NCBI GenBank assembly: GCA_036924085.1 | Contig: JAVGWX010000011.1 | Coordinates: 29,214,317-29,278,316, forward strand | DNA: 64,000 bases | Source of the DNA: Ariolimax columbianus | Lineage: Eukaryota > Mollusca > Gastropoda > Stylommatophora > Arionidae | Reading direction: 5' to 3' | Part shown: piece by piece, positions 1 through 11,705 of the stretch | Numbering within the stretch: the stretch's first letter is position 1 | How the letters are laid out: every line of letters starts with the position of its first letter | Position numbers and translations under genes: made by a program | The notes under the pieces: model-generated | Database searches by the model: none | Told to the model about the DNA's origin: nothing | The model's input: only the letters and a program-made list of their open reading frames with translations

Positions 1-330
1 AAATGATGCCTATTACCAATTGAACAGAAGAGAGCAGGTTGTGGTCTTCAGACTCCGCACAGGCCCCAATAGACTGAGGTACCACCTGTTCAATAAGCTG
101 AAGATAGGTGGCACTGACGAATGCAGTTGGGGTACCGGAAAAATGACCGCTGAACATCTGCTGCAAAACTGCCCGAAATACGAGGACCAGAGAAAGCACG
201 TGTGGCCATCACCAGTGGCAACACGAGACAAGCTCTATGGTAGTGTCGACAGCCTCAGGTTGACCCCTGATTTTTTCGAAAAAATACAGTTTGAAGTTTG
301 ACAGCGTACGAAGAAGAAGAAGAAGAAAAA
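1..330 (+). pseudogene. 3' end of an RNase H-bearing LINE (family A), cut by the window edge
   Basis: The reading frame to the TGA at 299-301 encodes the region downstream of RNase H in a non-LTR retrotransposon. It matches the C-terminus of the better-preserved copy at 22369-23256 (shared RREQVVVFRLRTG, TAEHLLQNCP, KLYGSVDSLR). A (GAA)n tail at about 308-330 marks the 3' terminus, the same tail seen at 23266-23286. The rest of this copy is visible in the duplicate at 38646-39609. It is dead: the duplicate shows frame breaks and a stop upstream. Confidence 0.85.
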
Positions 331-446
331 GAAACAAAGTGACGTTCCTCAGACTGTATAACGATTGGTAGTTTATCACATAACATCACATAACATTTCA
401 TATAATGACAGGTTGTCAATTCTAGTTAGAGCAATTATGTTTGTTT

Positions 447-1452
447 CTAAGAATCGACGTCACCGCACACCGGACATACCCAAAGGTGCTCAGTTTCTTT
501 CAGCAAATTGCGCAGGTTATGGATGCTGATGGTCCCTATAGCTCCCTGGCTGCACACTCATTTTGCTCCGTCCTCTCAGGCGTCCTACTCCGCTCGAACC
601 TCGTTTAATGTATGTGGACTGCTGCTTCATATATTGGAGTGTGCTCATCTTACATGAGGTCATTGATTCATTTCAAAATGTCCTAGACCACGAACTTGTC
701 CATAATGGGAGCTTGTGAAGCCTATCAGGACCAGGACAGTAGATCCATGTGAACCCCTGCATGTTTAAGGCCTCAACAGCTGCTTTCCACACGTACTTAA
801 GTCATCACTTCTGAATTTCCCGAAGTACGGCTTGCGCGTCTCTCACGATGACTGTCCTTGTTAAAGAAGTTTCAGATATCCCTCGTAGCGTTGAAGTTAC
901 TGCTTCGATCTCCATTCTGAAACTGGAGTTGTAAATATATATGTCCTACAACGTTCAGCAACGACATGTCAGGGGACTCTAGCCGAGAAGCCCCAGCCTG
1001 ATGTCCCGATGCGCAGTAATGATCCGTTGATGTGTATGACGGCATCGATAAGCTACGTGTTTTCCTTTATCAACTGATATATCTCTTTGCTCTGCTCATC
1101 CGTTGATTCAATCTCTGCATTCCTTGGCAACGGTTAAGATGACCATCTGGTACTCTTTCCTTCTATCACCAGTGTGGACCCATTCTTCCCGCTTGGCTAT
1201 CGTATCAGCTGGAGTGACGTGTCCGAATGTTGTTTCTGCCTGTGCCATTCATGACGCCCCTCTCTTGATTCGTGATCCCTTGATGTCTGATATACTACAG
1301 CACAGAGGGTTCCGTGTGTATGTGATGACACGCATATAGGCTTTGACTTGTGTCAGTTTATGTCTGTTTGTCACCGATAACAATCCCAACATGTATCGCA
1401 TCATCACAATCGGGGTATCGGGTACAGCAATTGCATATCTAATTAATGGCAT
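447..1452 (-). mobile_element. LINE fragment, RT thumb to RNase H and 3' end (family B, I-like)
   Basis: Read on the minus strand, this is a decayed but collinear LINE 3' half. About 1452-1260 encodes the post-RT region (MRYMLGLLSVTNRHKLTQVK). About 1050-690 encodes an RNase H domain: the TDGS motif reads INGS, so the first catalytic Asp is Asn, followed by SGWGF, MEIEAV and VRDAQ. About 560-447 encodes the family terminus HLWVCPVCGDVDS and a TAG stop at 447-449. The terminus is almost the same as at 6446. Several frameshifts and stops make it non-functional. Assignment to an RNase H-bearing I-type clade is from memory of the family. Confidence 0.75.
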
Positions 1453-1544
1453 TTCACAACTGAATTAATTCGTTATTTAGTGACCGGGAGGTCTCGAGGT
1501 AAGGTGTTCTGCTGGTTCGGTGTTGGAGGTCGTGGAATTCACAT

Positions 1545-1815
1545 CATGGTCTAGACCTGATTTTTAAAACAAATTAGATCATTCTATGAAAAATGTGACC
1601 TGATTTCTGAGCAGTGAGATAAGACACCCGTGTGCAGCGCTGCGCAGGGAAAAAAATCCTTGTCAGTTGCAAAACAAAAAAAAAGTGCCCTCAAGGGTCG
1701 CTAGTTGTGGAAATTTCAAGTAAAAAATCTACTCAAATTATTTTAGGGATTATCACCCCCACGGAAAATGCCGCAACGGGTTATTTTGGTTATTATGTTA
1801 GTGGAGCGGCATAGA
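1545..1815. repeat. Dispersed repeat R1, copy 1
   Basis: Shares scattered similarity along its length with 12935-13190: a poly-A/ATGACCTGAT-like start, AGACACCCRTGTG, TCAAGTtAAAAATCTAcTCAAATTATT and a GGAGCGGCA end. No open frame is shared. It may be a SINE or the non-coding end of another element. Confidence 0.5.
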
Positions 1816-1908
1816 TGGTGATAAGTTTTCATTATTTGAGATATAATAAACCTGGCATCGGATATGTAGTATGGAACTCAGACAGGTAGCGAGCACGTGA
1901 TTCTGAAT

Positions 1909-1972
1909 ACATGCATACATCCAGATACGCATACATAAATGCATACATACAAACATACATATATGTATACAC
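1909..1972. repeat. CATA-rich microsatellite
   Basis: Imperfect run of CATA/TACA tetranucleotides; low complexity, non-coding. Confidence 0.85.
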
Positions 1973-2231
1973 ATTTAAAAACTCAAGTGTATGTAATGAA
2001 GAGAGTGACACTATTCTCATCACATTGTACCACCCCTGCAGTAAAGAAAATACAATGTTATCAAACAAAGGGGGGAAGATACCTGGACCTGTTTGAAGTA
2101 ACAATAATGAAGTTATGTAAATGTGCACCAAGACTTTACATAGAAACTAGAGGGAATCAGAGTATTTACCGAACCAACATAATTATGCATGTTTTCATTT
2201 AAACAATGGTAGAAGGGCAACAACTGCTTGC

Positions 2232-3104
2232 AGAGACCAATAGACGTTTTGATACTGTCTAGTCTACACACTAATAGGCCAATCTACTGACCAGAGACCA
2301 ATACACGTTTTGATACTGTCTAGTCTACACACTAATAGGCCAATCTACTGACCAGAGACCAATACACGGTTTGATAGTGTTTAGTTTACACACTAATAGG
2401 CCAATCTACTGACCATAGAACAATACACGTTTTGATACAGTCTAGTCTAAACACTAATAGGCCAAATCTACTGACCAGAGACCAATACACGTTTTGATAC
2501 TGTCTAGTCTACACACTAATAGGCCAATCTACTGACCAGAGACCAAAACATGTTTTGATACTGTCTAGTCTACACACTAATAGTACGACCTACTGGCCAG
2601 AGACCAAAACAGGTTTTGATACTGTCTAGTCAACACACTAATAGTACGACCTACTGGGCAGAGACCAATCCACGTTTTGTTACTATCTACACACTAATAG
2701 TACGACCTACTGGCCAGAGACCAATCCACGTTTTGTTACTATCTACACACTAATAGTACGACCTACTGGCCAGAGACCAATCCACGTTTTGTTACTATCT
2801 ACACACTAATAGTACGACCTACTGGCCAGAGACCAATCCACGTTTTGTTACTATCTACACACTAATAGTACGACCTACTGGCCAGAGACCAATCCACGTT
2901 TTGTTACTATCTACACACTAATAGTACGACCTACTGGCCAGAGACCAATCCACGTTTTGTTACTATCTACACACTAATAGTACGCAGAGACCAAAACAGG
3001 TGTTGATACTGCCTAGTCTACATACTAATAATACGACCTACTGGCCAGAGACCAAAACAGGTTTTGATACTTTCTAAACACTAGTAGCACGATTTACTGA
3101 CGAG
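2232..3104. repeat. Minisatellite, 61-bp then 56-bp units, about 15 copies
   Basis: Units begin AGAGACCAATMCACGTTTTG and end with CTACTGGCC or CTACTGACC. The first half has 61-bp units containing ATACTGTCTAGTCTACACAC. Units from about 2664 lost GTCTA and are 56 bp long and nearly identical, which indicates recent homogenisation of the shorter variant. The last units decay. Confidence 0.92.
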
Positions 3105-4367
3105 TGTTGACTACATTACTGACAAATTCGCCTCTGCTACAAGATCTACTGACATACTACTACTCGTAGGCTTGTCACATCTACCTTAAGATATATCTAT
3201 GCTGAGGTCTGAAAACTAGCAAAGGAGATGAAGAGAAATGGTAATTTATTCAGATAAACTCCGAAGTGGACTTCAAGTTCTCCGAATTAAAAATATATCT
3301 GACCGCTAACGGGAGAACACTTTTCTTAAACTCTTAGAGTCAGTAGACGACACTTCACTTACGACCATTATAATCTAAAACACTTGAACTTTCCATTGAT
3401 CAGTTCTTCCTACGATACTTGTAGGAATTCAATAATGTACTTGTGCACTTCTCTTATGTTCCAGAGTTTTCCTTCTTTCTAGTAACATTTATGGACACTT
3501 GTCCAGCTTGTGAACACGTCTTTGCTTGTTAAAATTGATAACTCAATCATTCGTCAATTGCTATTGAAATGTATTAAAAGTTCGTATTTTTTAAAATTTG
3601 CTGCGAGTTTTTATTGTCAGTCTTGTCCGTAAAAATTGAAAGTATATTACTTTACCAAGTATCATTTGAACATTTTTATAATTAATCTCAGATTGTCTGT
3701 CTCCATGGATAGGATAATTGATACTTAATCTTTGTCTTGATTCCTTCCGTCATATTCATCACAAGTTCGTATTTTGTGGATGACTGGAAGGCTAGAACAA
3801 AGGTCAGACATTTCTGTGAAGGGGACTCGACCGGATTGATTTAACCCTCAGGAAATAATAATGTAAGGCAAAGGATGCAAAATATAAGTATCATTGTGGA
3901 GAATAATATAAACATAAGTAGGTTTATGTAGGGATAACGACTAGAGTTATCGCTTTTTGATGAAAAAGATAAAAAATCTTGATCAAAGCCATAAATGAAC
4001 AGAATAAGGACAACTTCAATGGAGTATCATTCAGCTCTACCGGTTCGGTCAACAGTTGCCACAGAAATGGAAATTGATCAGTTTGTGAATGAATGGGAAT
4101 AAAAGGCGGGGTTGATTTTTTCAGAGCTGATATCGGGAACATGTGACAATGTCAAATGTGGGGCTGCCCAGTAAACTCAACACAGCGCGGGCCAACGAGT
4201 CGATACCTGCCTCGCGAGCATCACTGAAATACGACATGACGCATCTATCGAGAAATACTTGTACGTGAGGTTGTGTATTGATCAGTATGTTTAACATGAT
4301 TCTGACTAAGATAATGTCATCACTTTGTTTTGAATGACCGGACGTTCGTTTTCTATCATGCGTATAT
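3105..4367. other. AT-rich stretch with no recognised gene
   Basis: Short open frames occur but none shows a recognisable domain, codon bias or splice structure. I see no transposon motif here. Confidence 0.5.
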
Positions 4368-4612
4368 GCATGCATGCATGCATGTATGTATGTATGTATG
4401 TATGTATGTATGTATGTATGTATGTATGTATGTATGTATGTATGTATGCGTGTGTGTGTGGCTGTATGTATGTATGTTGTATGTATGTATGTATGTATGT
4501 TTATATGTATGTATGTATGTATGTATGTGGGTGTATGTGTGTATGTATGTATGTATTTATGCATGCATATATGTATGTATGAATGTATGTATGTTTGTAT
4601 GTATATGCATGT
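4368..4612. repeat. TATG/CATG microsatellite
   Basis: Long GTAT tetranucleotide run with GCATGCATG at the start and interrupted blocks after 4448. The duplicate at 43647-43899 is two units (8 bp) longer, one of the few differences between the two 18.5-kb copies. The long Met/Tyr/Val/Cys frames here are artefacts. Confidence 0.95.
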
Positions 4613-5412
4613 ATGATGCGCTAACAAATGAATTAATATCAAGAGTGGATGAGGATTGTCAGCTTGGAGCATGTCGTGACAACGAAACATATAGCAGGAA
4701 AGAGAGACAGAGGAAAATAGAGAGGGAAGATGCTGGACAGCCTGAGAAGATGGCATGACGACAATCAACAACAGAGTTGGTGAACGACACACGATTGTAG
4801 TGGATGAAGGTCTATGATCACCGACCCCAACTGGCAGAGCACCTGATGGTGATGTTGATGAGCAGCCCTTCATTCTTGCCAGCACAGCTGTCGCCCATAC
4901 GAAGGTGGGGTTGGGCGGGTGGGGGGACGGGTGGTCGGGGTACAGCTAATGCCATTATTTGTGAACATTTCCATTTCTTCAGAATTTTTCTGACCAGGTA
5001 ATTCAATCTCAGTATCAGACCTGCACATATTTTGTCAAGGAGTTTCTCAAGTCTCACAAGCTTTGTGCGTGATGGATCCCCAAGTACCCAGGGGTCTAAC
5101 TGATGAGCACAATATGATCCGTGCTTAGAATTTCCACCCCCCCCCCCTTCCCCATCTTGTTTATCGTGATAAAACATCGAAGGGGAAGACTTTCTGGGAC
5201 CACTAATCTCAGATGACACAACCTGGGGGCATAACTATGGGCTATGGGTCGGACAGCAAGAGACATACTTTGGAATGGCCGAGGACATCTTCTCCAAACC
5301 AGAACACATTCACGTCTGAGCTTCCTGTTTGAAATGTTCTGTTCACACTTATCTGGAATTTGAATGGAGGAATTTTTTAGCACACTCCGACAATTTGTGA
5401 CAAAACGAAAAG
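4613..5412. other. No recognised gene; short poly-C tract
   Basis: A C11 run lies at 5137-5147. Open frames of up to 133 codons exist but show no family signature. Confidence 0.5.
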
Positions 5413-5795
5413 TACCCTATACAGTGAATAGTGCCCTTTACAAAGAATAGTGCCCGATACAGAGAATAGTGCCCGGTACAGAGAATAGTGCCCGATACAG
5501 AGAATAGTGCCCGGTACAGAGAATAGTGCCCGATACTGAGAATAGTGCCCGATACAGAGAATAGTGCTCGATACAGAGAATATTGCCTGATACAGAGAAT
5601 AGTGCCCGGTACAGAGAATAGTGGCCGGTACAGCGAATAGTGTCAGGTACAGATAATAGTGCCTGATACAGAGAATAGTGCCAGGTACAGAGAATAGTGC
5701 CCGATACAGCGAATAGTGCCAGGTACAGAGAATAGTGCCAGGTATAGAGAATAGTGCCAGGTACAGAGAATAGTGCCTGATACAGAGAATAGTTG
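5413..5795. repeat. Minisatellite, 19-bp unit, about 20 copies
   Basis: The unit is GAATAGTGCCCGATACAGA, with C/T/A variants at CCCG and R at GATACAG. Because 19 is not divisible by three, the long minus-strand frame cycles through three readings and is not a gene. Confidence 0.95.
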
Positions 5796-5829
5796 TCGAT
5801 ATAACTCAAATCAACCGGCTCTTGTGCAA

Positions 5830-6109
5830 TGTTAGTTTCTGAAGGTCTCATCAAAGTCATTAGGAAGCTTCATTATCCAGCTTCGTCATAACTTTAGGTA
5901 GTAGACTCCAGGTGTTGCTTGCACGTGCACTGATAAATCGCAAAATGGCGTCTCTGCTCACAGAGTGAACTATCATAAGACAGCGAGCGTATATGCGTTT
6001 TATTTTAGCAGAAGCACTTTCTGCAAACGAAATCCCCTCGTCTTAGGGTGAGAATTATTTGTGGCTTGAAGCGTTGCATAATTGGATTGACTAGTGTGGA
6101 TCTACTGTC
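5830..6109. repeat. Dispersed repeat, 5' part, interrupted by a LINE end
   Basis: Resembles 63065-63455 along its length (shared AAGGTCTCATCA, ATAACTTTAGGTAGTA, GGTGT, ACGTGCACTG, CAAAATGGC, GCATAAYTGGATTGA). After the LINE fragment at 6110-6446 the similarity resumes at about 6530 (CGAGCTGACA, TTTTCGGAAAGTGT) and matches 63530-63680. Confidence 0.55.
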
Positions 6110-6446
6110 ATGGTCATGCCGGGGTTCCGGGCAACGAGCGAGCTGATTTTTTGGCCTCACACGCACCATAACAGGCACAGCGTACATAAATAAAGGTGAC
6201 ATAGTGAAGGTTATTAAGGACGACCTGCTGGAAAACGACACTGCTTTGGATGAGCCTGCAAGGCACAGGCTGGCGCACTTTGGAATCAAATTAGGATTCA
6301 GTGGATCAGGGAACCTAATAGGACGAAACAGGAAGGTGTACAACCAACAGGCTACAGGCACCATCAGCATCCACACTTTGCGCCATCTGCTGAGAGAGAG
6401 TGAGCACCTATGGGTATGCCCGGAGTGCAGTGAAGTCGACTCCTAG
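6110..6446 (+). pseudogene. LINE family B 3' end (RNase H C-terminus)
   Basis: Around 6108-6165 one frame reads CHGHAGVPGNERADFLAS, the classic C-terminal RNase H segment with its last catalytic Asp. A frame change follows, and 6204-6446 encodes a tail with LLENDTALDEPARHRLAHFG, YNQQATGTISIHTLRHLL and HLWVCPECSEVDS before the TAG at 6444-6446. The terminus is homologous to the minus-strand copy ending at 447. It is 5'-truncated and frameshifted. Confidence 0.8.
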
Positions 6447-6989
6447 AAGAGAAAAGAACAAACAATTCTTGGCGAGACCCTAACTGGTCCTCCTGTTTAA
6501 ATATTTCAAGGGAGAATGTTGTCCGGCTGGTGCTGGAGATGCCTCGAGCTGACAGTCAAATAACCATAGACAGAGCAACAACATCAATTGAGTCTTCGCA
6601 AAGATTGAGCTTCATCGATTGAATTTTCGGAAAGTGTTCTCAGAACAGAGCACCATTTTTGAAACAAAATAGAGTGTTCCTTTCAAAGAAGACGATGGTG
6701 ATAAATACAATATTTGTTCCGAGCTTGTGTTTCCAATGAGGATCTTGGTCCTTACTAGAAACACTTAAGAGTGAGATCCAGATTTGTAAGACGCACAGTT
6801 TGAGAATTGCAGCCGGAAAGACAAACCGTGATCGAATCGACAACACCCTGTTGAGAAAGACAGTTGGGAAAAAACTTTATGATATAAACATAAATCACCC
6901 CCCCCCCCCCCCCCCCCCCATCAGATTTCCCAACAATTATTGACTAACGGGAACACCAACCAAAAAGGGCGAAAACACTAGAACAGGTA
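6447..6989. other. Flank of dispersed repeat and poly-C run
   Basis: 6525-6720 resembles 63520-63720. A run of 22 C lies at 6898-6919 (21 C in the duplicate at 46185-46205). No gene was recognised. Confidence 0.55.
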
Positions 6990-7605
6990 GAAGGGGAGAG
7001 GAACACGAAAAAGATCTGCTGGGAACACCATTCCTCGTTCGGTACCTCGGCGAGGCAATCACTAGAATGCACACCAATAAAGCGGCAGGAATAGATGAAC
7101 TGACAACAGGGCAGATCCCCAAACAAAAAACGGGAACTAGTCTTAATGAATTTAGGCATAATAACACTGCAGATACTAAGAAGTGTGAGGAAAGCTTCAG
7201 TCGTGGCTCTGCTCGAATCTGGGAAAACGTCAACAGAAGCCAACAATTTTAGACATATATCGCTTTAATATAATCTATACAAAGTATTTCAAAGAAATGA
7301 ATTTGGCCGAATCTCAGGCCCTATTGATGATAAAAATCGACCAAGAACAGGCAGGTTTTAGGCCAGGCCAATTGGGATATTGACAAATACTTAACAGCAC
7401 TCAACACATTGAGGACGGGGACGAGCGAAATCAGGTGACAGGGGTTGCTTTTGTTGACCTGACGGCGGAATATGACACAGTAAACTATCAACTACTTCAC
7501 ACTAAGGAGGTAATCAAACGCTTTCTACAGAATAGGCGTTTCTATGTGACTGGAAAACCAGAAGAACGGCCTTGCACAAGGAAGTGTCGTCGCCTCTATG
7601 CCATA
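6990..7605 (+). mobile_element. LINE family C, 5' part of RT domain (host of a nested insertion)
   Basis: Degenerate reverse transcriptase of a second LINE family. Visible pieces in several frames are MHTNKAAGIDELTT (motif 0-1), AGFRPGQ-like residues near 7350, IEDGDE, VTGVAFVDLTAEYDTVNYQL (motif A with the first catalytic Asp), FLQNRRFYV, and NGLAQGSVVASM (motif B) at 7567-7603. The RT stops there because another LINE is inserted. It resumes with YNVYTNDRP at about 10390. Confidence 0.78.
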
Positions 7606-10375
7606 CTTCATCTTCTTCATCGTACGCAGTCAGACAGTAAACATTATTTTTTTCGAAAAAAGCAGCCGTCATCCTGAGGCTGTCGACACTGCCATAGAGC
7701 TTCTCTAGTGTTGCGACTGGTGATGGCCCCATCTGCTTTCTCTGATCCTCGTATGTCGGGCAGTTTTGTAGCAAATGCTCAGCGGTCATTTTCCCGGTAC
7801 CACACGGGCATTCGTCGGTGCCACCTATCTTCAATTTGTTGAATAGGTGGTACCTCAGTCTATTGTGGCCAGTGCGAAGTCTGAAGACCACGACCTGCTC
7901 TCTTCTGTTAAACTGGTAATAGGCATCGTTTTTGGTGTAGCCAGTATGTTCGGTTTCCCATTTGGTCATGTATCTAGCTCTAATAAGCTGTTTTGACTCT
8001 TCGTATGTCATACTAGTATCTGGTTGTGGTAGTTTTGCACCTTCTTTTGCCAGTCTGTCTGCCTCCTCGTTGCCTTGGATGTTGCAGTGAGATGGAACCC
8101 ACTGCACCACTACCCTTTTTGGTGCGGACTGCTGGCATAGTTGACAGAGTACTGCTCTTAAATCATTAAGTTCAGTATTTTTCTGGCTTTTTAGTGCTGT
8201 GACTACGGCCAGAGCATCTGTAAGCAGGACTATGTGGCTTTCATTCCTTTTACCTCTCACCATTGTTTCCACTGCTGCCCTCAGAGCCTCTGCCTCCGCT
8301 CTGAAATTGCTTGTGTATTTTCCAGTAGCGAATGACAGTGTTATGTGTCTGCCATTTGGTAGGTTCAGAAATGCTTCTGCCCCTCCGTTCTGTGTTGTTT
8401 TTGTTACGGAACCGCCAGTGTATGCATGGGTCCAGTCCATGCTTGGGTAGTTTTCCTATATGCAACTCAGGGTAGTATATCTTCTTTCTTTTTCAGACTG
8501 GCAGTTTTTGTTTCCAATACCTGGTATATTTTCTACCACCTCTGGAAATATATGCTGCCTCCAGGTAGGTTAGCGTACAGTAGGGATGGGATTTGGTGTT
8601 AGTGCGTTCATGGGGTTTTCGTGCATCTTTGCTTTGGCTATTTCTGCAAAGTTTCTTCGCTTTAGTTTCCCATTTCCGAAATTGTTTAGTCTCTGGTGCA
8701 TTGGATGATCAGTCAGTCTTCTGAGTTTCTCTGATTGCAGTTGGGCTCTGCAGTCTCTTCTTTCGGTCATGGATTGCAGTTTTGTAATCTTTTCACGTTC
8801 TACAATTGGCGTTGACTGCATGCCTCCTGTTATAACTCTCATGGCTTGGTTTTGGAGTTTGCTAATTTTATCGAAGTTCGCCTTTGCTGCTGTTGTCGAT
8901 GCCGCAATGCCATGCTCGAGAACTGGTCTCACTCTTCCAGTGTACAGTTTCTTTAGTATACTTTCGTCTGCTCCCCAGCTTGTACCAGCAAGTTTCCTCA
9001 TGATTGCCATTCTTTCTCTGGCTCTCATTCGGTTTCTCTCGATCTGACTTTTCCATGTGTCCACATAGCCAGATCGTCTGCAAACATTGAGCTATGGCCT
9101 CTTCTTGGTTTATTCTCTGTAATGTCATGTATATACACCAGGAAGAGTGTGGGTGACAGTACTCCCCCTTGGGGTACTCCCTGCTCAAGTGTCACCTTTT
9201 TTGCTCCTCTGCCCTTGTACTTGAACTCTGGCCGTTCTGTTTTTGAGGTAATGGTTGATCCACTTGTACATTTTCCAACAAAATTCACTACTTCTTAGCT
9301 TGACTAAAAGTCCCTTTTTCCAGACTTTGTCAAATGCCTTTTCCAGGTCCACCCAAACCGCTACTGTGTGTTTCTGTTCCTGGTAGGCATCTTCTATTTC
9401 CTGGGCTATGAGGATGACCTGATACTCAGTGGATCTGTGCTGTCTAAAGCATGCTTGCTGTGGAATTAGTATGCGTTTTTCTTGCAGATGCCACATCAGT
9501 CTGGTGTTTATCATACGTTCCATCAGTTTGCCGACACAGGCTGATAGGCTTGTATCCATTTGGATCTGTTTTGTCTGTTCCTTTCTTTGGTACTGGTACA
9601 AGTACTGCGTCTTTCCATGCCTGGGGTACAATACCCCTTTTCCAACTTTGGTTCAGGACTGATAGCAGTTTCCTCTTTGCTGTTTGGCCCAGCCCCATCT
9701 GCATTTCGTTTGTTATCCCGTCTTTTCCGGGAGATTTCCTTTTCTTCAGTGTTCTCATGGCCTCTTCCATTTCGTTCATTGTTAATTTTGCCATCATATG
9801 CTCTTCTGGTGCCATATTGATGTTGTCGTTCCTCTTTTGCTCTTCACTAATGTCCGTATGCCTTTCTGCAGGGACATCTATGTGGTTCGCTTTGGCATAG
9901 TGTTCAACAAAGGCGTTTGCGGCTTTTTTTTCCAGTGAGCAAGTTTTCGCCTTGCTTGACGGTAATTTGTTTGTTTGATAGAGTTTCGTCATTCATGGCT
10001 CTGACTAGCTTCCATAGTTTGTTCCCTTCTTTGTCTAGGTTGAGGCTATCTGTTTTGTTTTTGCAGCTTTCTCTTGCTGTTTGGTTTAGAGTGTATTTGT
10101 ATTTCGCCGGCGATATTTGCCTCCATAGATTGTTCTCGCTCTGCCATGTTCCTAGCATTTGTGACTGCGTCTTCCGCTTTCTGCAACTCATCATTCCAAT
10201 AGGGCTTATAATTTTTCCTTGCCCATCTTGTGATGGTTTCAGTGGCAGCTTGCATTATTGCTTTGCTTAGGCTTTCCACCATGGGCTTCATTTTGTTGTT
10301 CCGTTTGTTGATGGTTTCACACAGCCCATCTGTCAGGCTTGTAAATCTGTCCCAGTCGGCTCGTTTGTAATTCCA
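7606..10375 (-). mobile_element. LINE family A, 5'-truncated, inserted inside LINE family C
   Basis: Minus-strand non-LTR element, collinear with 20425-23286. In transcription order: a pre-RT linker (KPYWNDELQKAEDAVTNARN, about 10220), RT blocks KKRKSPGKDGITNEM (9750), VAVWVDLEKAFDKVW (9340), EQGVPQGGVLSP (9170) and FADDLAMWT (9080), the thumb (8570-9064), and RNase H (to 7640). It ends in a (GAA)n-like tail at about 7609-7620. At least five frameshifts separate the blocks and the endonuclease domain is missing, so it is dead. Confidence 0.9.
7640..8440 (-). pseudogene. RNase H part of the nested LINE A
   Basis: The best-preserved block of this copy. It starts at MDWTHAYTGGS, where the TDGS motif has become TGGS, so the first catalytic Asp is lost. 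AEAEAL, LLTDAL, WVPSHCNIQGNEEADRLAKE and the downstream C-rich segment DECPCGTGKMTAEHLLQNCP are intact. One extra A in the run near 7650 shifts the frame past the normal stop used in the copy at 23256, so the open frame reads on into flanking sequence to 7514. Confidence 0.85.
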
Positions 10376-11040
10376 ACGTGGGAGCGTTTTGTTTCCCGTA
10401 CAATGTATACACGAATGATCGACCAGTTAGCCCAGGAACAAGACAGTTTATATATACAGATGACACTGCTATAACTGCACAGGGAAAGCGTTTTGTGGAA
10501 GTGGAGCTCAGACTTACAAAATCCAAATACAAAAACCACCTCAAAGAAAATCCTAGTAAAAGACAGGTATGTGCTTTCCACTTGAAGAACATAGAAGGAA
10601 GACGACAGCTTCATATTAAATGGCGCAGACAGGTACTTGAACATAGCGATACACTCAAACATTTGGGCATTCCAATCGACCGGACATTATCATACTGTGC
10701 CCATTGTTTCCGGCTTGTACTGGAGATGGCTCGAGCTGACAGTCGAATAAAAATAGGTAGAGTATCGCGAAAAACCGCATAGAAAAGTGGCGCTAAATGA
10801 ATGGTGAAGGTTACGATGGAGATCAAAGACGATCCAGCAACGGGCCATGATTTGCCATATACTATGTGGAGATCTCTGAGCAGATTAGATTAAGAACAGG
10901 TGGGTCCAGATGTGGGTCTAACCTGAGGATTTGCAGATAATGAATATTATGAATGTGGGGACGACAATAACTGGGAACACCTTATTGTATGTCCTATCAT
11001 ACAGGAATCATGTGCAAAGGAAGAGCATCGACAGTGGCTG
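10376..11040 (+). mobile_element. LINE family C, 3' part of RT and C-terminal tail
   Basis: Continuation of the element broken at 7605. The frame at 10378-10782 encodes YNVYTNDRPVSPGTRQFIY, then TDDTA in the motif C position (first residues of YxDD changed to TDD), NPSKRQVCAFHLKN and a YLGV-like LKHLGIPIDRTLSY. Downstream, 10870-11030 carries RLRTG, ECGDDNNWEHLIVCP (a Cys/His-rich terminus typical of these elements). Stops and frame changes are present. Confidence 0.78.
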
Positions 11041-11096
11041 ATTTTTGGGCAAAGACTATTTGAGAATTCCGGACACGGAAAGTAAGTAAATAAGTA

Positions 11097-11300
11097 TGAC
11101 CAGCCTGCATCAACAGCATCTTGTATGCACGTATCCGGTCCAAGAGCAAGGGGCAGACCTCGACGTTGGTGTGTCGACGGTGTCTCTGACACTCTCAGGA
11201 AATTACACCTAACGACAGCACAAGCATTTTCCATTATCAATAACAAGAAATCTACCCATCTCGCCTAGCTGCGACGCCGTATGGAAACAGCACTAGAACA
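11097..11300 (+). pseudogene. LINE C-terminal tail fragment
   Basis: Reads GARGRPRRWCVDGVSDTL-type residues followed by KLHLTTAQAFSIINNKKS and RRRMETALEQRKKKN. The RGRPRRRW motif before a basic tail is characteristic of the last ~60 residues of many endonuclease-RT LINEs. An in-frame TAG is present. No upstream RT is attached. Confidence 0.6.
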
Positions 11301-11497
11301 AAGGAAGAAGAAAAATGTTCACAGTGGTTATCTAGACTACTGACTGGCGTACTCACAATGAGCCGAATGGGATGAGGTTAGGGTATCAATGTTGGTGAAG
11401 ATTTTGATGAGAAATAACTGACTATGTAAGAGCAAAAACATATAGTTGTCAAGATCGTAGTTCACGTTTTAATGACTTCCCCTCCTGTACGTGTATT

Positions 11498-11632
11498 TAT
11501 ATGTGTGTGTGTGTGTGTGAGTCGTGCGTGCGTGTCCGTGTGCGTGCGCGTGCGTGTGTGCGTGTTCGTGTGCGTGTGCGTGTGTGCGTGTGCGTGTGCG
11601 TGTGTGTGTGTGAGTGTGTGTGTGTGTGTGAG

Positions 11633-11704
<72 letters not shown>
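11498..11704. repeat. TG/CG dinucleotide microsatellite
   Basis: Long (TG)n with CG interruptions in the first half and pure TG from about 11653 to 11703. The Val/Cys and His/Thr frames over it are artefacts. Confidence 0.97.

Positions 11705-11705
<1 letters not shown>

Noticed and set aside
1480..1545. Possible tRNA-like sequence (GAGGTCTCGAGGTAAGGTG with a B-box-like GGTCGTGGAATTC)
   Set aside because: No cloverleaf can be drawn and the B box deviates from consensus; at most a decayed SINE head.
4330..4885. Frames over the TATG microsatellite (Met/Tyr/Val/Cys or Thr/Tyr/Ile/His)
   Set aside because: Tetranucleotide repeat artefacts.
5438..5860. 140-codon minus-strand frame with a Tyr/Leu-rich repeat
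   Set aside because: 19-bp minisatellite; the three-phase cycling repeats every 57 bp, not a protein domain.
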